Source: Tolypeutes matacus
Taxonomy: Eukaryota > Chordata > Mammalia > Cingulata > Chlamyphoridae
Direction of reading: 5' to 3'
DNA length: 64,000 nt
NCBI GenBank assembly: GCA_026826555.1
Contig: JAKSZT010020841.1
Location: 741,939 to 805,938 of the forward strand
The notes beneath the pieces were generated by a model that saw only the letters and a list, made by a program, of their open reading frames with translations, ran no database searches and was not told where the DNA came from. Of this stretch, positions 1 through 11,772 are shown in pieces (position 1 is the stretch's first letter; each line of letters starts with the position of its first letter). The position numbers and the translations under genes were made by a program.

Positions 1-158
1 ACTGCTCACTTTCCTCAGTTCAGATCAGTGAGGTCATATACTGTTCATCCTTCAGTGCCTGGCTTGCTTCACTCAACATAAGGTCTTCAAGATTCATCCA
101 CGTTATTCCATGTGTTAGCACTTTGTTCCTTCTTACAGCTGAGTAATATTTTTTATAT
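1..158 (-). mobile_element. L1 fragment, end of ORF2 / start of 3' UTR
   Basis: The sequence is close to the reverse complement of about 48,440-48,610 in the young L1 of this window, including the stretch that reads 'atattactcagctgtaag' on the other strand. It is a 3' fragment cut by the window edge and by its own right boundary; no reading frame survives. Subfamily not resolved. Confidence 0.8.
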
Positions 159-1191
159 CATATTATTTATTCCATGCTCTGGTAATACACTGATACCAAC
201 AACTGACACACAAGTAACAAGACTGGGGTAGGGGTGGGGGCCTGCCCTTAAGGGAATATTAGAAAATGAGAACTTGCTGCAGGAATATATCATCTTGCTG
301 AACACCTTTAGAAATGTCTTTTGGAAGTTGACAATTGCATAGAACATTAATTGGCACCTCTATTTTTTCTTCTTAATCTTCCATTCATTTTGTTGTTCTA
401 TTTGGATACTCATTTTCACTTCTGCATCCTTCAAATTTTTTCAGTCTCGATGTTTCTAACTTCCTTGAAAGATCATTACAAATAATACTCTGTATTAATT
501 GTCTAATGATTTCTTCACAACATTCAATTCTGTGATAAGAAATAAAGGGTTTTAGTGGAAAAATACCTTCAGGAAAGAGATGGGTGTTCCCATGACCCAG
601 ACTCCAAACTTATTTGACTATTAGTCCTTAAGATGAGCTTCTCTCTTTACTTCCTATGTTCTTCATAATTACAAAAATATATGTTGCACAACAGAGAAGT
701 ACTTCCTTCCACCCTTTACTTTCTAAACACAGATATAATTTTAACTCTCTCTCATCTTCACAGCAGTGGCCATTACTCCACTCCTTAACCAGTTAAAAGT
801 TTTTAAACCCTGTGTTTATAGAGGGGAACACATAGGCTTCCAAGTTGTTATTTTTAAGGAGGAAATCATATATTTCAGGGGGGCAGAAAACCAAAGCATT
901 GACTTTGAGCTCAATAATGTTCTCTCTCTCCAGTGAAACCATTTTATCAGAAAACAGAGCATAATCTTGTTACAAAAATAAATACCAATGTCTAGTGAAG
1001 CTCTATCTTGGTCCAACCATTGATAGCATTGACTTTTCATTATAATTTTGTCAATATAATTAAAACTTTCCTATATTAGATTATCATCATCTCTCCTCAA
1101 AAAAACATCATTTAAGTTTTATTGTTTTGGGAGTCACAACTTTGAATATATCTTGCCTAATATTACATATTCAGCATGCTTTTTAAAGTTT
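159..1191. other. AT-rich intergenic DNA, nothing recognised
   Basis: I find no OR, retroelement or RNA similarity that I can defend here. Short open frames on the minus strand (153-347 and 816-1,040) have no recognisable motifs and look like chance. Confidence 0.5.
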
Positions 1192-1740
1192 TGTTGGAGA
1201 AAAAGTGGTGCTCACTGGGACACAGAGACTGATAATTGCAGGCAGAAAGTTAATTGGGAAGCTCATCCAATGGAGAGAGTCTTCAGCCTACCCACCAGCA
1301 TGGAGAGGGTCTGAAGAGAGACTTCAGCCCATCCCCAGAAGGGGCAGATGTAAATTTATACAGTACCTCAATAGGCTGGGAAATGATAGTCAGTGGGAGG
1401 GGCCTGAGCATTGGAGTGAGGTGCAGGGGTCGATAGGAAGCCCTAGAGGTGGAAATTTCCCCTTGTATGGCTACAGGGTAGTGAGTTAGGGAGTTAAGTT
1501 TTCTTGGAATGTTGGAGGAGCAGGTGGTACTTTGATCTGGAGAGGGTGAAAGTCTCTATCCCACTTTACTCCCATCTCCACATTGTTTTTTTGTTCAACC
1601 TTTGAGGGTAGTGCTGTGCTTTTAGGCACATAGCCTATGGGGGGGGGCTTGTCTTTCTTCAATGTATGTCAGGGAGAACTGAGTCACAGCTTGTTAATTA
1701 TTGTAAACCTAGTGAGGGGGATCCTCTGAATTGGTAGAGG
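1192..1740 (-). repeat. Endogenous retrovirus 3' LTR (approximate bounds)
   Basis: The segment lies directly 3' (in minus-strand sense) of a decayed gag gene. It is more GC-rich than its flanks and carries a TATA-like element, gtataaattta on the minus strand (1,351-1,361), about 160 bp from the right-hand end of the LTR in minus-strand sense. The lower edge starts with TG at 1,192. The upper edge is uncertain because no clean inverted terminal repeat or polypurine tract could be fixed. The call rests mainly on position next to gag and on promoter-like content. Confidence 0.5.
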
Positions 1741-1789
1741 TGATAGAGGTGTAGGGCCATTCTGAGCCCAGGGCTTATCAGTCATCTTT

Positions 1790-3340
1790 CATCAGTCCAA
1801 GAAGGCCTGGAAGGAAGATTTCGGCTTTGGATCTGTTGGGTGCACTGGAGAAACCTTCCCTGGAAATAGGGTTTTCAAGACAGTCTGACTTCCAAAGACT
1901 TTTGCACTGGCAAACCTGTAAAGGCCCTGGTAGGGGCTTTGGATCAGGGCAGGAACATGCCCAATGCCATTCCTTTCCATATTTGAAACAGGATCCAGAT
2001 GGTGGCTGAAGGGAAGAAGAGGGATTGGGTTTTCAAGAAACAACCCTGAGGAAGCAGCAAGGAAGGAGGCTTTAACCTGATCTTGCTTACGATTTTGCAT
2101 ATTGGCTTCCTCTTTTCTATTGTTAAAGACCTTAAAGGCCTCTTTAATTAGGTCTTTCTGAGGGTTTCGAGGGCCATCCTCTAACTTATGTAGTTTCTTT
2201 CTAATATCAGAATATGATTCAGTCAGGAAATGAGTCAGGATCTAAATATATTTAAGGAGAGACTCGATTAATCTATTCATGAAGGCAGCTGGATTTTCAT
2301 CAAGTTTCTGGGAGATCCCTTTAATTTTATCATAATTAACTGACTTAAGGGCAGCCTTCTTAGTGCCTTCTATTATGCAGATTAAGAAATGGGCCAAAAG
2401 AGAAAGGTTGGTGGAGACTGGTTGGTAATCCTGGGGGAGATAGTGGTTGGAACTGCAGTGGGACATGTTGGGTGCCTATTGGGATTTTGGATTTGCAAGG
2501 CATCTGCGAAAGTGGCAGTGGCAGCCAAAATGCAGTTTATTTCCTCTGGAGTTTTGGGGGAGGTAATGATTACATATGTGTCCTGATAGGTGAGTTCATA
2601 TGAGTAAGTGAGATGTTTAAATTCTTTAATGTATGTAGCAGGGTTTTCAGAGAAAGATTCTAACCAATCCTCTCTCTGGCTTAAATCTGGGAATGAGAAA
2701 GGAACTATTCCTTCAGGTCCTGCTACTTCCTGGAAGGGTTAGGAGCCCGCGTGCTGGCTGTGGTGGAGGGCTGTGGTGCAAAAGGAGGGGGAGGTAGTCT
2801 CCATGAGCGAGTATGAAGAGGGAAGATGGGAGGGAAAGAAAGCAGGGATGATGAGTGAGAGAGGAAGAAGGGGTGGAGTATGAATCTGCAGATAAAACTG
2901 GAAAATTATATGGGGGGAAGTAAGGGGGGGCATGATTTGAGAGATCAAAGTCAGAGTGTTCAGAAGTTTTAGGAGGTGGAAGTGATGAGGAAGAAGGTGT
3001 CTGAGGAGGTTTCTGGTGTAAAAGAAGAATTTGGTAGGAAGAACAGTATTGGAAGAGGGAGGGACGATTGTGAGGGTAAAAGAAGTCCTGAATGTAAGGG
3101 ATCTCTGACCACCTGCTGTTGTGCTGAGTAAAGTTCTCTAGGTCTTGGAGAAATTGGAAATTGAAAGTGCTGTTTTTGGGCCATTGAATTTCATTGTCAA
3201 TTTGTATTGTGGCCACACAGAGGTGAAATGGAAAATGAGCTTTTTCCGTCTGATGTCTCCTTCTGGGTACAGAGTTCTAAGGTTATGAAGTAGACAGCTC
3301 AGAGGTGTGGTTTCCGGGGGTCTGAAATTGAATTCCCCAT
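1790..3340 (-). pseudogene. gag: Decayed gag of an endogenous gammaretrovirus-like element
   Basis: On the minus strand gag opens at an ATG (3,340-3,338) reading Met-Gly-Asn-Ser, the usual N-myristoylation context. An in-frame stop follows after about 13 codons. A matrix-like block with the WPKNSTFN motif lies near 3,190-3,060, followed by a Pro/Ser-rich linker (about 3,030-2,740). A capsid part near 2,330-2,245 carries ENPAAFMNRL, resembling the conserved C-terminal capsid motif of gammaretroviruses. A degraded nucleocapsid zinc knuckle lies near 1,900-1,850, ending in W-K-S-D-C. These pieces sit in different frames with several stops, so no Gag polyprotein can be made. The family call is by motif order only; closeness to a named ERV family is not tested. 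Confidence 0.75.
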
Positions 3341-3560
3341 TTTAAGTACCTTGAGCAAGAAAAGGATCTCTAAGATGGGAGATTCTGAGTGAGACAGGCA
3401 TCCCCAAATCAGTTAAAAATCTCCAAGGAAACAGGAAACCATGCTTGGAGCAAGACATCTCCAGAGCCAAGGGGTTTCTTCCCATGAGTACCCAGGCCTT
3501 CAACCCACCAAGGCCCCTGGGAAAAGTGAGCATCACTGACCTTGTGCTAGGATTTTTGGC

Positions 3561-3825
3561 AGGTTGTCCTGAAAAATGGAAAAAGGCACATGCCTTACTG
3601 GGCTTATAAAATTTTCAAATAGAAATGTCCCATAAATGCTCTTTAATAAAGATTTTGACCATGTTACAAATTTACAATCTACTTTAAAATGTTTACTTTT
3701 TAAAGAGAGGAAACCTGGTCTATAACAGACAGGCTGAATAAGATACTGTTATTAGGGCCTGGATTCTAAAATTCAAGCAATAATTTTATCTAAGTATTCT
3801 ATCTGTGTCCTCTCATTTACCTATG
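3561..3825. other. Short spacer between ERV and L1 tail
   Basis: AT-rich sequence without recognised similarity; it ends at a T-run that is the reverse-complemented poly(A) tail of the next element. Confidence 0.4.
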
Positions 3826-5590
3826 ATTTTTTTTTTTTATTATTTATTGTTTTAGTTTTTATATTAAAGAAGCTTTAGATTACATAAATGGTACATAAAA
3901 AATATAAGGCATTCCCATATATCCCATCTCCTATACCTCCCTCAATTTTTCCCCTTAACAACATTTTTCATTACATTTTACATTTGTTACAATTGATGAA
4001 CACATATTGAAGCATTGCTACTAACCATGGTCTATAGTTTACATTATGGTTTACACTTTGCACTGAACAATTTTGTAGGTCTTGACAAAATGTATAATGG
4101 CCAGTATATATCATTGCAATGTCATTCAAAACAATTCCAATGTCCCAGAAATGCATCATGTTACACTTATTTCTCCTTCTCCCTCCCTTCAGAAACTCTT
4201 GTGACCACTGTCTTTATATCAATGTTAAAATTTCTTCCATTACTAGAATAATAAGTCTACTGTAGTCCATACTTGAATTCATCTCTCATGTTTGTTCATT
4301 CCTCAAACTTAAGGATTTGGGGGTGGTGACACCCACTCTGTTTCTGATTGAAATGGGGCTTAGATCTCATGGGGCAGATAGATGGAAATGCCTTGCTTGC
4401 AGTTGTAGATAATCTCTATATTTTGGAATGGGTGTTGTCCATCATAATCATTTTGTTAATTTGTCCAGGGCAAGTATGATGAACTGGAGAGTATGAGTTG
4501 GCTGCAGCTATGCTAAGATTCAGGGCTCAACCAGCAAATGAACACACTGAAGATTTAAGTCTCTGGGACACATATTTAATGGGTATATTGTTAATTATAG
4601 GTTCAAATAAAAGGGACTTATGAGCCACGTGTAGAAAAATTATAAATGAGTCTAACTCTGTTATATTGGTGATATAGGTTAACATATATTCCTAGGTAAA
4701 GCCCACTGACTAGGATCCAAAATCCTGGTATTGTCTGACCTGCCTATAGTGTCTAGATGTTTCTAGACCCCTCAGGAGGCCCTTTCCTTGAGGAATTGTT
4801 TACTGTAGCAGTCATTGAGATCCTCCTGAGATGTGCATAAGCATAAGCCCCAGAAATGATCTCCTGACTCACTTTGAACTCTCTTAGCCATAAAAACTCA
4901 TTTGTATTAATATTGCCCCTTCTTACCACTATATTACAGAATGTAGCAAGACTCCCCAGAATGGAAATTCAATATTCTTTCAGCTATTGTGTGGTTCTTT
5001 ACCTACTGAGACTACACCTCATGACCACTTGAAGACATACATATTCTAAAAAGGCCTGCTTCAAGTGTACCGCTCCCTACACATCCCTCACCACCTACAC
5101 CCCACACCAGTGTTCCTTCCCTGCCACAGCTGTGACCCTTCTGCAATCCTAAACTTCTCCAAAAACAAACCCATTAAAATTAAAATTAACATAATTAAAA
5201 ATGTAAAAAAATTATAATAATTAAAAAAAAAAAACTTGCATTTTCTTTAATCACCATAAGATCTGTGATCCTTTATGTACCATGATAATTTCTTCTGTGT
5301 GTTCCCTCAGTGTCAAAATGTTTTCATCTTATTTTCAGAGAAGCTTTAGGTTGCAGAAATGTCACATAAAAAACATAGGGGATTCCCATATACCCCACCC
5401 ACTGCCCCTCTTGCATTTTCCCCTATTAATAACATCTTACATAATTATGGTACAATTGTTACAATTGATGAACAAATATTGAAGCATTGCTACTAACCAT
5501 GCTCAGTGGTTTACATTATCATTTATATTTTGCACTGTACACTTTTATACGTTTTGACAAAATGCATAAAGGCCTGCAAAATGCACAATG
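3826..5590 (-). mobile_element. 5'-truncated L1, 3' UTR only, with two terminal modules
   Basis: It starts with a T-run (poly(A) tail on the minus strand). On the minus strand it reads through L1 3' UTR sequence matching parts of 48.9-50.3 kb and 53.8-55.6 kb. Two related blocks occur inside: 4,010-4,100 and 5,485-5,570 both contain 'actaaccatg' followed by a diverged 'tttgcactg..' and 'tgacaaaatg' stretch. The element therefore carries the 3'-end module twice. Its far end abuts the OR fragment at about 5,587, so its insertion, or a linked deletion, removed the 5' part of that OR. Confidence 0.8.
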
Positions 5591-5785
5591 GAGCTACAAA
5601 ATCTCCTCCACCTGTGCCTCACATCTGACTGCCTTCATGATGTTCACAGGCACCATCCTCTACCTCAACTGTGTGCCCAAATCCAAAATCTCCAGCTGAA
5701 AATTACCTCTGTGTTTTAACATTGGTAATCCCCTTGTTGAGTTCTCTAATCTACAGAATGAGATATATGAATGTCAATGACACAG
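5587..5785 (+). pseudogene. Olfactory receptor pseudogene fragment (TM6-TM7)
   Basis: Only the 3' part of an OR remains. It reads [10 protein letters not shown] (the TM6 motif of ORs), then GTILYLNCVPKSKISS and a stop, with a degraded TM7 region in another frame ('..tctctaatctacagaatgag'). The matching sequence in copy B lies at about 22,605-22,790, where more of the same OR is kept. The upstream part is replaced by an L1 tail. It cannot encode a receptor. Confidence 0.8.
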
Positions 5786-6149
5786 TCAGAATAATAATAA
5801 AACAAAATTATTTTTCATTTTGAGGGCATGCATTGGCAATTTTTTCCTTTGGTTATTGCATAACTCCTGTTCTTAAATATTGAAATCACTTAATTCTAGA
5901 AAGCTGTAGGGTTCAGTATAAATTTTATATCTACTTTTAAATTGATGAAAATGCTGAGAAATTTCATCATAATTAAAATAAAAGGACATAAATACTCTGC
6001 TGAATATTGAATTTTCCTACCAATGTCACTCAACTCTTTCAACTCCATCGAAGTTATGTGCCAATTTCTCACACTGATTGATTTTCATGAAAAATATTTT
6101 AAGAATGCCCTAAACCCAGTTAGTTTTCCCTATGATTTTGCTGAAACTC

Positions 6150-7190
6150 TAAAATATTGAAGTGGGCTGTCTTTCATAACTATATTTTAGTTAGTGTGGT
6201 ACAAACTTGTTTAGATTCTCCACTACTCTCTGAATCTCTGACCTTTGCTAATGTGATTTTTCAGAAATTCACACAAGTAGTGGATTATATTTATCCACTT
6301 TTTGAACATAGGCTGCTCTTGCACATTTCTATGAATAAGACAGTGATATCATGCCAGTTTTTTTTTTTAATTTTTTTTTATTGTGGGTAAAAATCAAAAT
6401 TTTCACAATACATACCAACATTTACAAAATGATATATAAATGTATATGCATATATGTGCATTTGCTTACAAAAATGTTATTTATGTATATATATATAAAA
6501 ATATATTTTAAGAGGTGCTTAGATACCCAAAATATTACACGGAACCCACTGGTATTCCCATGTTGCCCACCTCCCACACCTCCCACCACATCCCACACAA
6601 ACATTTCCCACAAGTGTGGCCCACCACCCTCAATGGACTTACACATCCTGGGGCCCTGCCACCAACCATAGACCACATTCACCCCATAGACAACACTCTC
6701 TCCCACACAGTTCTTAGTGGTATGTGCTATTTTAAAATGGCCTACATCCGTTGCCACAAAGGTACTCAGGACAACCTCCAAATCCCAAAGAAGCCCCTGT
6801 ATTTCAACTGCTCATCCCCTCCCTGCCCCAAAAGTGTCTAGTGGCCACTGGCTCCACCTCATTGTTATAATTTCTTTTACACATGCTCTTGTAATGCTTT
6901 AAACCTGCTATCTGATCAAACAGAATAAACTGATAGAAAATGAGATATGGAGTTGAGCCACTCTTTCCCCACATCATACCCGTGACAAACCACACTTGAG
7001 AGTAAGGTTCTCCATCCTGTCAGCTGATTTCACACATATGAGCAAGCCAAGCCAAGATCAGCCAAGCCTGGACTAGATTAGTACAATTATCCAGGTGGCT
7101 CACTGCAAGAATGAGAAATAGTAAGTGCTTATTGTTTTCAGTCAATATCATTTAGTGTGGCTTTTTGTGCAGTTATTGGAGTCACATTCT
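6150..7190 (+). repeat. Old mammalian interspersed repeat, split by an L1
   Basis: An ancient repeat with recognisable 'attctccact..tctgacctttgc' and 'agcaagccaagccaagatca' blocks, interrupted at about 6,355-6,880 by a minus-strand L1. The copy B version (23,525-24,085) is uninterrupted. I recognise the consensus as common mammalian repeat sequence, possibly LTR-derived, but do not name the family. Confidence 0.5.
6355..6880 (-). mobile_element. 5'-truncated L1 tail, young subfamily
   Basis: It starts with T-runs (reverse poly(A)) and then matches the reverse complement of the last 0.5 kb of the young L1 (about 50,950-51,486) with few differences, including the 'cacctcccaccacatccc' block. 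It is absent from the matching site in copy B (near 23,725), so it entered copy A after the duplication. Confidence 0.85.
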
Positions 7191-7794
7191 CAAGTTTTGG
7201 AAAGGTTACCAAAAAGTCTTCCAAGATTTATCATATGAAAATTAAGAACATCTGTTACTTTTCCACTTAGAGTTACCTTGTTTAAACAATGTGATAAATA
7301 AATTCAGAAATATCAAAATATGGTTCATTTCTTTGAATCTTGCATATATAATGTTATGAAAATTGTATTCTTATGTGCTTTAAGTACATTTTCTTTAAAA
7401 AAAACAAGGATTTCACATTTAGATTACTTAATTCATGCATAATGAGTATGAAATTAATTCCATTCAAATTTTATTTTAATATGAATCAACCTTTAAGAAC
7501 ACTTCACAGCTCTTTTAGTCTAAAATAAATAGATAGGCAAGGCTGCTTTGGTGTGAGTGGCTTGCCTAGATAATAAAAGCCATCATTGTAAACAATTATT
7601 TTTATATATGTTCTTATAGTTTTGCTCTCATGGGACTCACTCCTTCAGGATGGATGAATCCTGTGGCAATAGTTGGGGGTACACTTAGAAAAAAAAGTCA
7701 GGGTGTTAAATATTATCATCACTGTATTAGATATCTGATTTCAGAACTTCACCATGACGGACAAAATGCATGTCTAATGCCTTTCATTTCCATG

Positions 7795-8180
7795 GGAAAT
7801 GTCTTAGGTTCCTGGCTGCAAAAACAAAAACATTTAATGGGTTGCCTTAACCAGCAGGAATTTATTGGTTCATGGCTCTGAGTCCAAGCAAAGTCAAAAT
7901 CAAGATATCAGCAAGGCAATGACCTCTCCCGGAAGACAGTGGCTTCTAGACATCCTTGATCCTTGGCTTTTCTGCTGGCTTTCTTTTCTGTGTCTGGTTT
8001 CCATTGTTTAAAAGGAATTCAACCATATTGAATTAAGGCCCACCCTCATTCTGTTTGGCAATGCCTTAACTACTAACTTCACCAAAGGTCCTGTTTATGA
8101 ATGGGTTCAAATACATAGAGCTGGGGGTTGAGGCTTGAACATGACTTTTTAGGGGGACATGGTCCAACCCCCATTGGAAA
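7795..8180 (-). repeat. MaLR/MLT1-like LTR (copy A)
   Basis: It reads as a reverse-complemented MaLR LTR: 'caggaatttattggttcatg', a middle with 'ccttggcttttctgctgg', and a 'gaattaaggcccaccctcatt' type block near the end. The same LTR lies at the matching place in copy B (24,785-25,160), so it predates the duplication. Family-level call from memory of the consensus. Confidence 0.6.
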
Positions 8181-8739
8181 GAATTATTGGAATCAAATAA
8201 GAAAGCATGAAGTCATACCATGGGTTGGAGGCACTATGATTAAAGAAAACTTATGGATAACAACATTTCAAGTTGTTTTTGGTTTGCATTTAAATATTTA
8301 TTTTATTTTTGGTTGTTTTTCACATGGGGCAATTCATCATGTGAATGATGAAAAAATATCTTGATTTTGTAAAGTGAGGGAAGAAGAAGTGTAAATGTGC
8401 TTGGGGGAAAATGAAAATCCCAAACACTCCCCAACCTAAGGGCATTCTCTGATTAATTTTAGGAGAAAACAAATATTATTGTTAATAACTTGGACATAGA
8501 TTCACCTATAACTAATTTTATCCAAGAATGTCTTGAAATATTTGAAATTTCCAGAGCACACAGACTGTGGTGTGAACACTCTTGAGTTAGGTAGACATTA
8601 TAGATTCAGCAAAGGACTATATCTGGGAGAGATCTTTGAGGCATTCCCATTTATTGGCCTCTGATTTTGAAAATGCCCACTACGAATATGCCATCCTAAC
8701 AAATTTCTGTCCTCCTACTCTTCATGCAGTCACATGAGT

Positions 8740-8955
8740 GGCTCAAACCAGAAAGAAGAGTGTGGTTTTGTCCTACCAGTGATTTCTTATATTTCTGGGT
8801 ATTTCACATCTGCCTATGCATCAGCCATCTCATTTATAAAGGGGCCACAAAAAGTACCTCTTTCACTCATTCTTATAATGATGAAGTAAGTTAATTCTTG
8901 TTTTTAAACAGAACTTAGCATATAGTAAGTGCTCAGTAATGTGAGCAATAATTAT
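8740..8955 (+). repeat. MIR SINE (copy A)
   Basis: Diverged MIR core and tail: 'tcatttataaaggggccac', then 'gtaagtgctcagtaatgtga', which matches the MIR 3' end. The paralogue in copy B at 25,740-25,945 is clear. MIR is ancient, so sharing is expected. Confidence 0.65.
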
Positions 8956-10019
8956 TTTTTCTTATTGTTGTTATCATATTATTAGTAGTAAAGAATGCGT
9001 ACTCATCATACAACTTTCTGGCATTTGGTCAAACTTTGGTGCCACTTTAGACTCTATTTCTTGCAGGAAGTTAGGATACTTTGAATATGACAGACAACAT
9101 TTTAAGGTATGTTTGTATATTTCTTAATGGCAATGTGAACACTGGCTCACAGAGGTAATTCTTAGATGAATCATACAATGCTCTTAAATCATCATGAATT
9201 CTTTGAAAAATTGTATTTTATTACAATATTATATCTTAGAGTTATTTCTCCCTGTTTATATTGCATAAAGATAAATAATTGTTTCAGTTCCCAGAGAGGG
9301 TTGTTTTCTTGATCTCTTGTTGCTATCCTGCAGAGTTAAATGATTGTTTCAGAAATTTTAAGGAGCATGGACCCCAGAGACATGCAGAAATATATAAAGC
9401 CTGTAACCTTTTCTATCAAAGCATCTTCAGAAACAGGGGATGCAAATCCTGTCACACAGGTTGATCAGTTAAACAAAACTCTGCTTATGTAAGGATGGAT
9501 ATGAATAATATTTGAAGGAAGTTTTACATTTGTTTTCATTTTTCACCTCAAGGGGATAATTAAATATAGTAATATGTGAAAGATGAGAGAATTGTAATGT
9601 ATAAGTTGAATAAAAGAGATTTTTCTTACATATCTCTATTTTACCTGTTTTTAATTAAAGAATGTTTTAAGAAAAAACTCATTCATGGAAATATTTTTCT
9701 CTTTTTGTATTATGAAATACCCTAAATAGGAAATGGAAACAATTTAATCTGCAGAACCAAATATCATATGACTGCTCTTAGTATGAGTAGGAAAACAGTA
9801 TAAACAAATTGAAAGCATGAATTGTTTTTTTTTTTTATTTGGAAACTTACATTAACCCCACCCATGGAACCATGAAGAGAAAACATGGAGTTCTCCTAAC
9901 AGCCTCCTTGGTGCTGAAGGTGGCAGTAAGAGACGCTCAGGACTGTTCGTGGGGAGACCCAGACATACCTCTGAAGTGGAAAGGAAAGGAATCATTTGGC
10001 CTTGTGTAACACTCTGCCT

Positions 10020-10255
10020 TTTGATAGCAGGACTGTTCAAACTTGGTACTATATTGACAATTTGGTCCACATAATTCTTCTTAGGGGGAGGGGCTGACCT
10101 GTACATACACTGCAAGGGGTTTAACAACATCCCTGGCCTCTGTGCACTAGACACTGGTAGCATTTCACCTACTTGTCATAACCAAAAATGTCTCCAGATG
10201 TTGCCAATGAACTCTTGAGGAATAAAGTCCCTCCTCACTGTGAACCACTGTTTCA
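10020..10255 (-). repeat. MER20 DNA transposon (copy A)
   Basis: It reads like reverse-complement MER20 (hAT-Charlie): 'acatccctggcctctgtgca', 'accaaaaatgtctccagatg' and a 'gtgaaccactg' end. In copy B only the first 50 or so bases remain (near 27,270-27,320); the rest is deleted there. Confidence 0.7.
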
Positions 10256-10859
10256 TGTGTTTGAAGCAACTCCATTTTTAAACTTTAGTCTTGAAAACGT
10301 GAAAAGGCTTTCAATATGATGTACTATTTTGGACTCAATTAAAATTAAATAATTCAATTTTCCTGGTCAGGATATAGAGAAAAACATACCATTGGAATTG
10401 ATCTTTGTTTTCAAAGTACCATTTCTCTATGCATTTATCCTTCACACCTTCTAAATCAGCTGAAGAATGTGGGATACTTGGTTGCATTGGTTTTTAGTCC
10501 TGATTTTCTTTCTTCCATAGTAATACAACTGGTGCCTCTACAGTTGTGTATGCACTTAACCATGAGTCAGGAAGAGAGATGCCCTTGCTCTCTATTTGCA
10601 TTTGTTACGTTCTAGGACTTAAAGGCATCTACATATGATTAAGGAACAAGGCTTCCCCACTCTATCACAAAAATACTTATGTTTCAGGCAAGTGTTTATT
10701 TTCCACTTTTTTAAAACAGGAGAAAAATATTTGCATTTTAACTATGTTATGAGGATAAAACATGCAGTGTAACTTACTATGCATACATAATAAACTCTCT
10801 ACAATAGGCTTGCTATTTTTTAAGTTGTAATGTTATCACAATTATTTTTCAGGTCACTA

Positions 10860-11110
10860 AAATATCCACAATTATCATTTCATTAGCTGTTTATTTTTCC
10901 ATATATATATGGAGCCACAGTTTTTCCTTCTTATTTAACATTTAGGTTAGTTTGAAGTTTTAGTATAATAAATAATGCTTCAATACATCTGTAGATATTT
11001 TTGTTAATAACTCCTATTCATGTCTTTAATTACTTCTTGCAAATTACTTATTGTAATAGATTGAAATCAGTGAAATTAATTTGTCAAAAATATCTTTTAA
11101 GGCTTCTGGA
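10860..11110 (-). repeat. Possible ancient LINE fragment (copy A)
   Basis: The 'ttatttaacatttaggttag' and 'aataaataatgcttcaata' stretches resemble the reverse complement of the end of an old LINE ORF2. The same sequence lies in copy B at about 27,725-27,970. Too diverged to assign. Confidence 0.35.
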
Positions 11111-11772
11111 TTATAGTTACAAGAAGGATCATAGGTATAGGAAGATATATAAGACTGTCCAATTCTCTAAACCCTGGGCAACCCTAAAGAGTATAATTAA
11201 CAAAGTCATTATGCTAATGTTTTAGAAGAATGTTAATTTTTAGTATCAAAGCTATTTTCTACATCAAAAGATGCCAATATGAGATAAAAACTTGTAGATT
11301 AGAAGTCTTAAGTATTTATCCCATCATAACAATAATAACTAAGAGAATTTTATTATATATTAGAAACACTATTTTTTAGGATCCAAATTTGGATAATGGA
11401 TTGAAGGACTTGTAGGGAAAAATGGACTTGAAATCATGGAGCAGAAAAGCTAATTAAATAATATTTTAAATTGTTCCTAATGATTGAATGTGCCTTAAGT
11501 GTGAAAGATGAATTTAAAGAATCTTATAGGATTCTGTAGATGTCAATGATTTTAATGTTTCTGTGTGATCTGTGAACTAAACTGTGATCCTTTTGTATCT
11601 GGATTTTACTATTTCAAAACTCCTCCTAAGTTTCACAAAAGCAATGCCCTATATTTTGTCAAAATTAACTGTCTTAATATTATCATGTTTATTTTTAAGA
11701 AAGAGCAAAAGCTTTCAATCTTTTAATGGAAAAATAACTTTTAGTTTAGTTTTCTATATTTTCCCCAACCCC

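Larger units (their letters stand above)
1192..3560 (-). mobile_element. Class-I (gammaretrovirus-like) ERV remnant, gag only
   Basis: A minus-strand provirus remnant: leader (about 3,560-3,341), gag (3,340 to about 1,790), then LTR-like sequence (about 1,740-1,192). No protease, reverse transcriptase, integrase or envelope sequence is seen between gag and the LTR, a gap of only about 50 bp. A 5' LTR is not recognisable above 3,560. The element therefore has a large internal deletion or was always a gag-only, mobilised derivative. It lies outside the OR duplication and has no counterpart beside copies B or C. Confidence 0.65.

Noticed and set aside
1205..1489. Plus-strand frame across the retroviral LTR
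   Set aside because: Antisense to the LTR and without recognisable motif; explained by the higher GC content.
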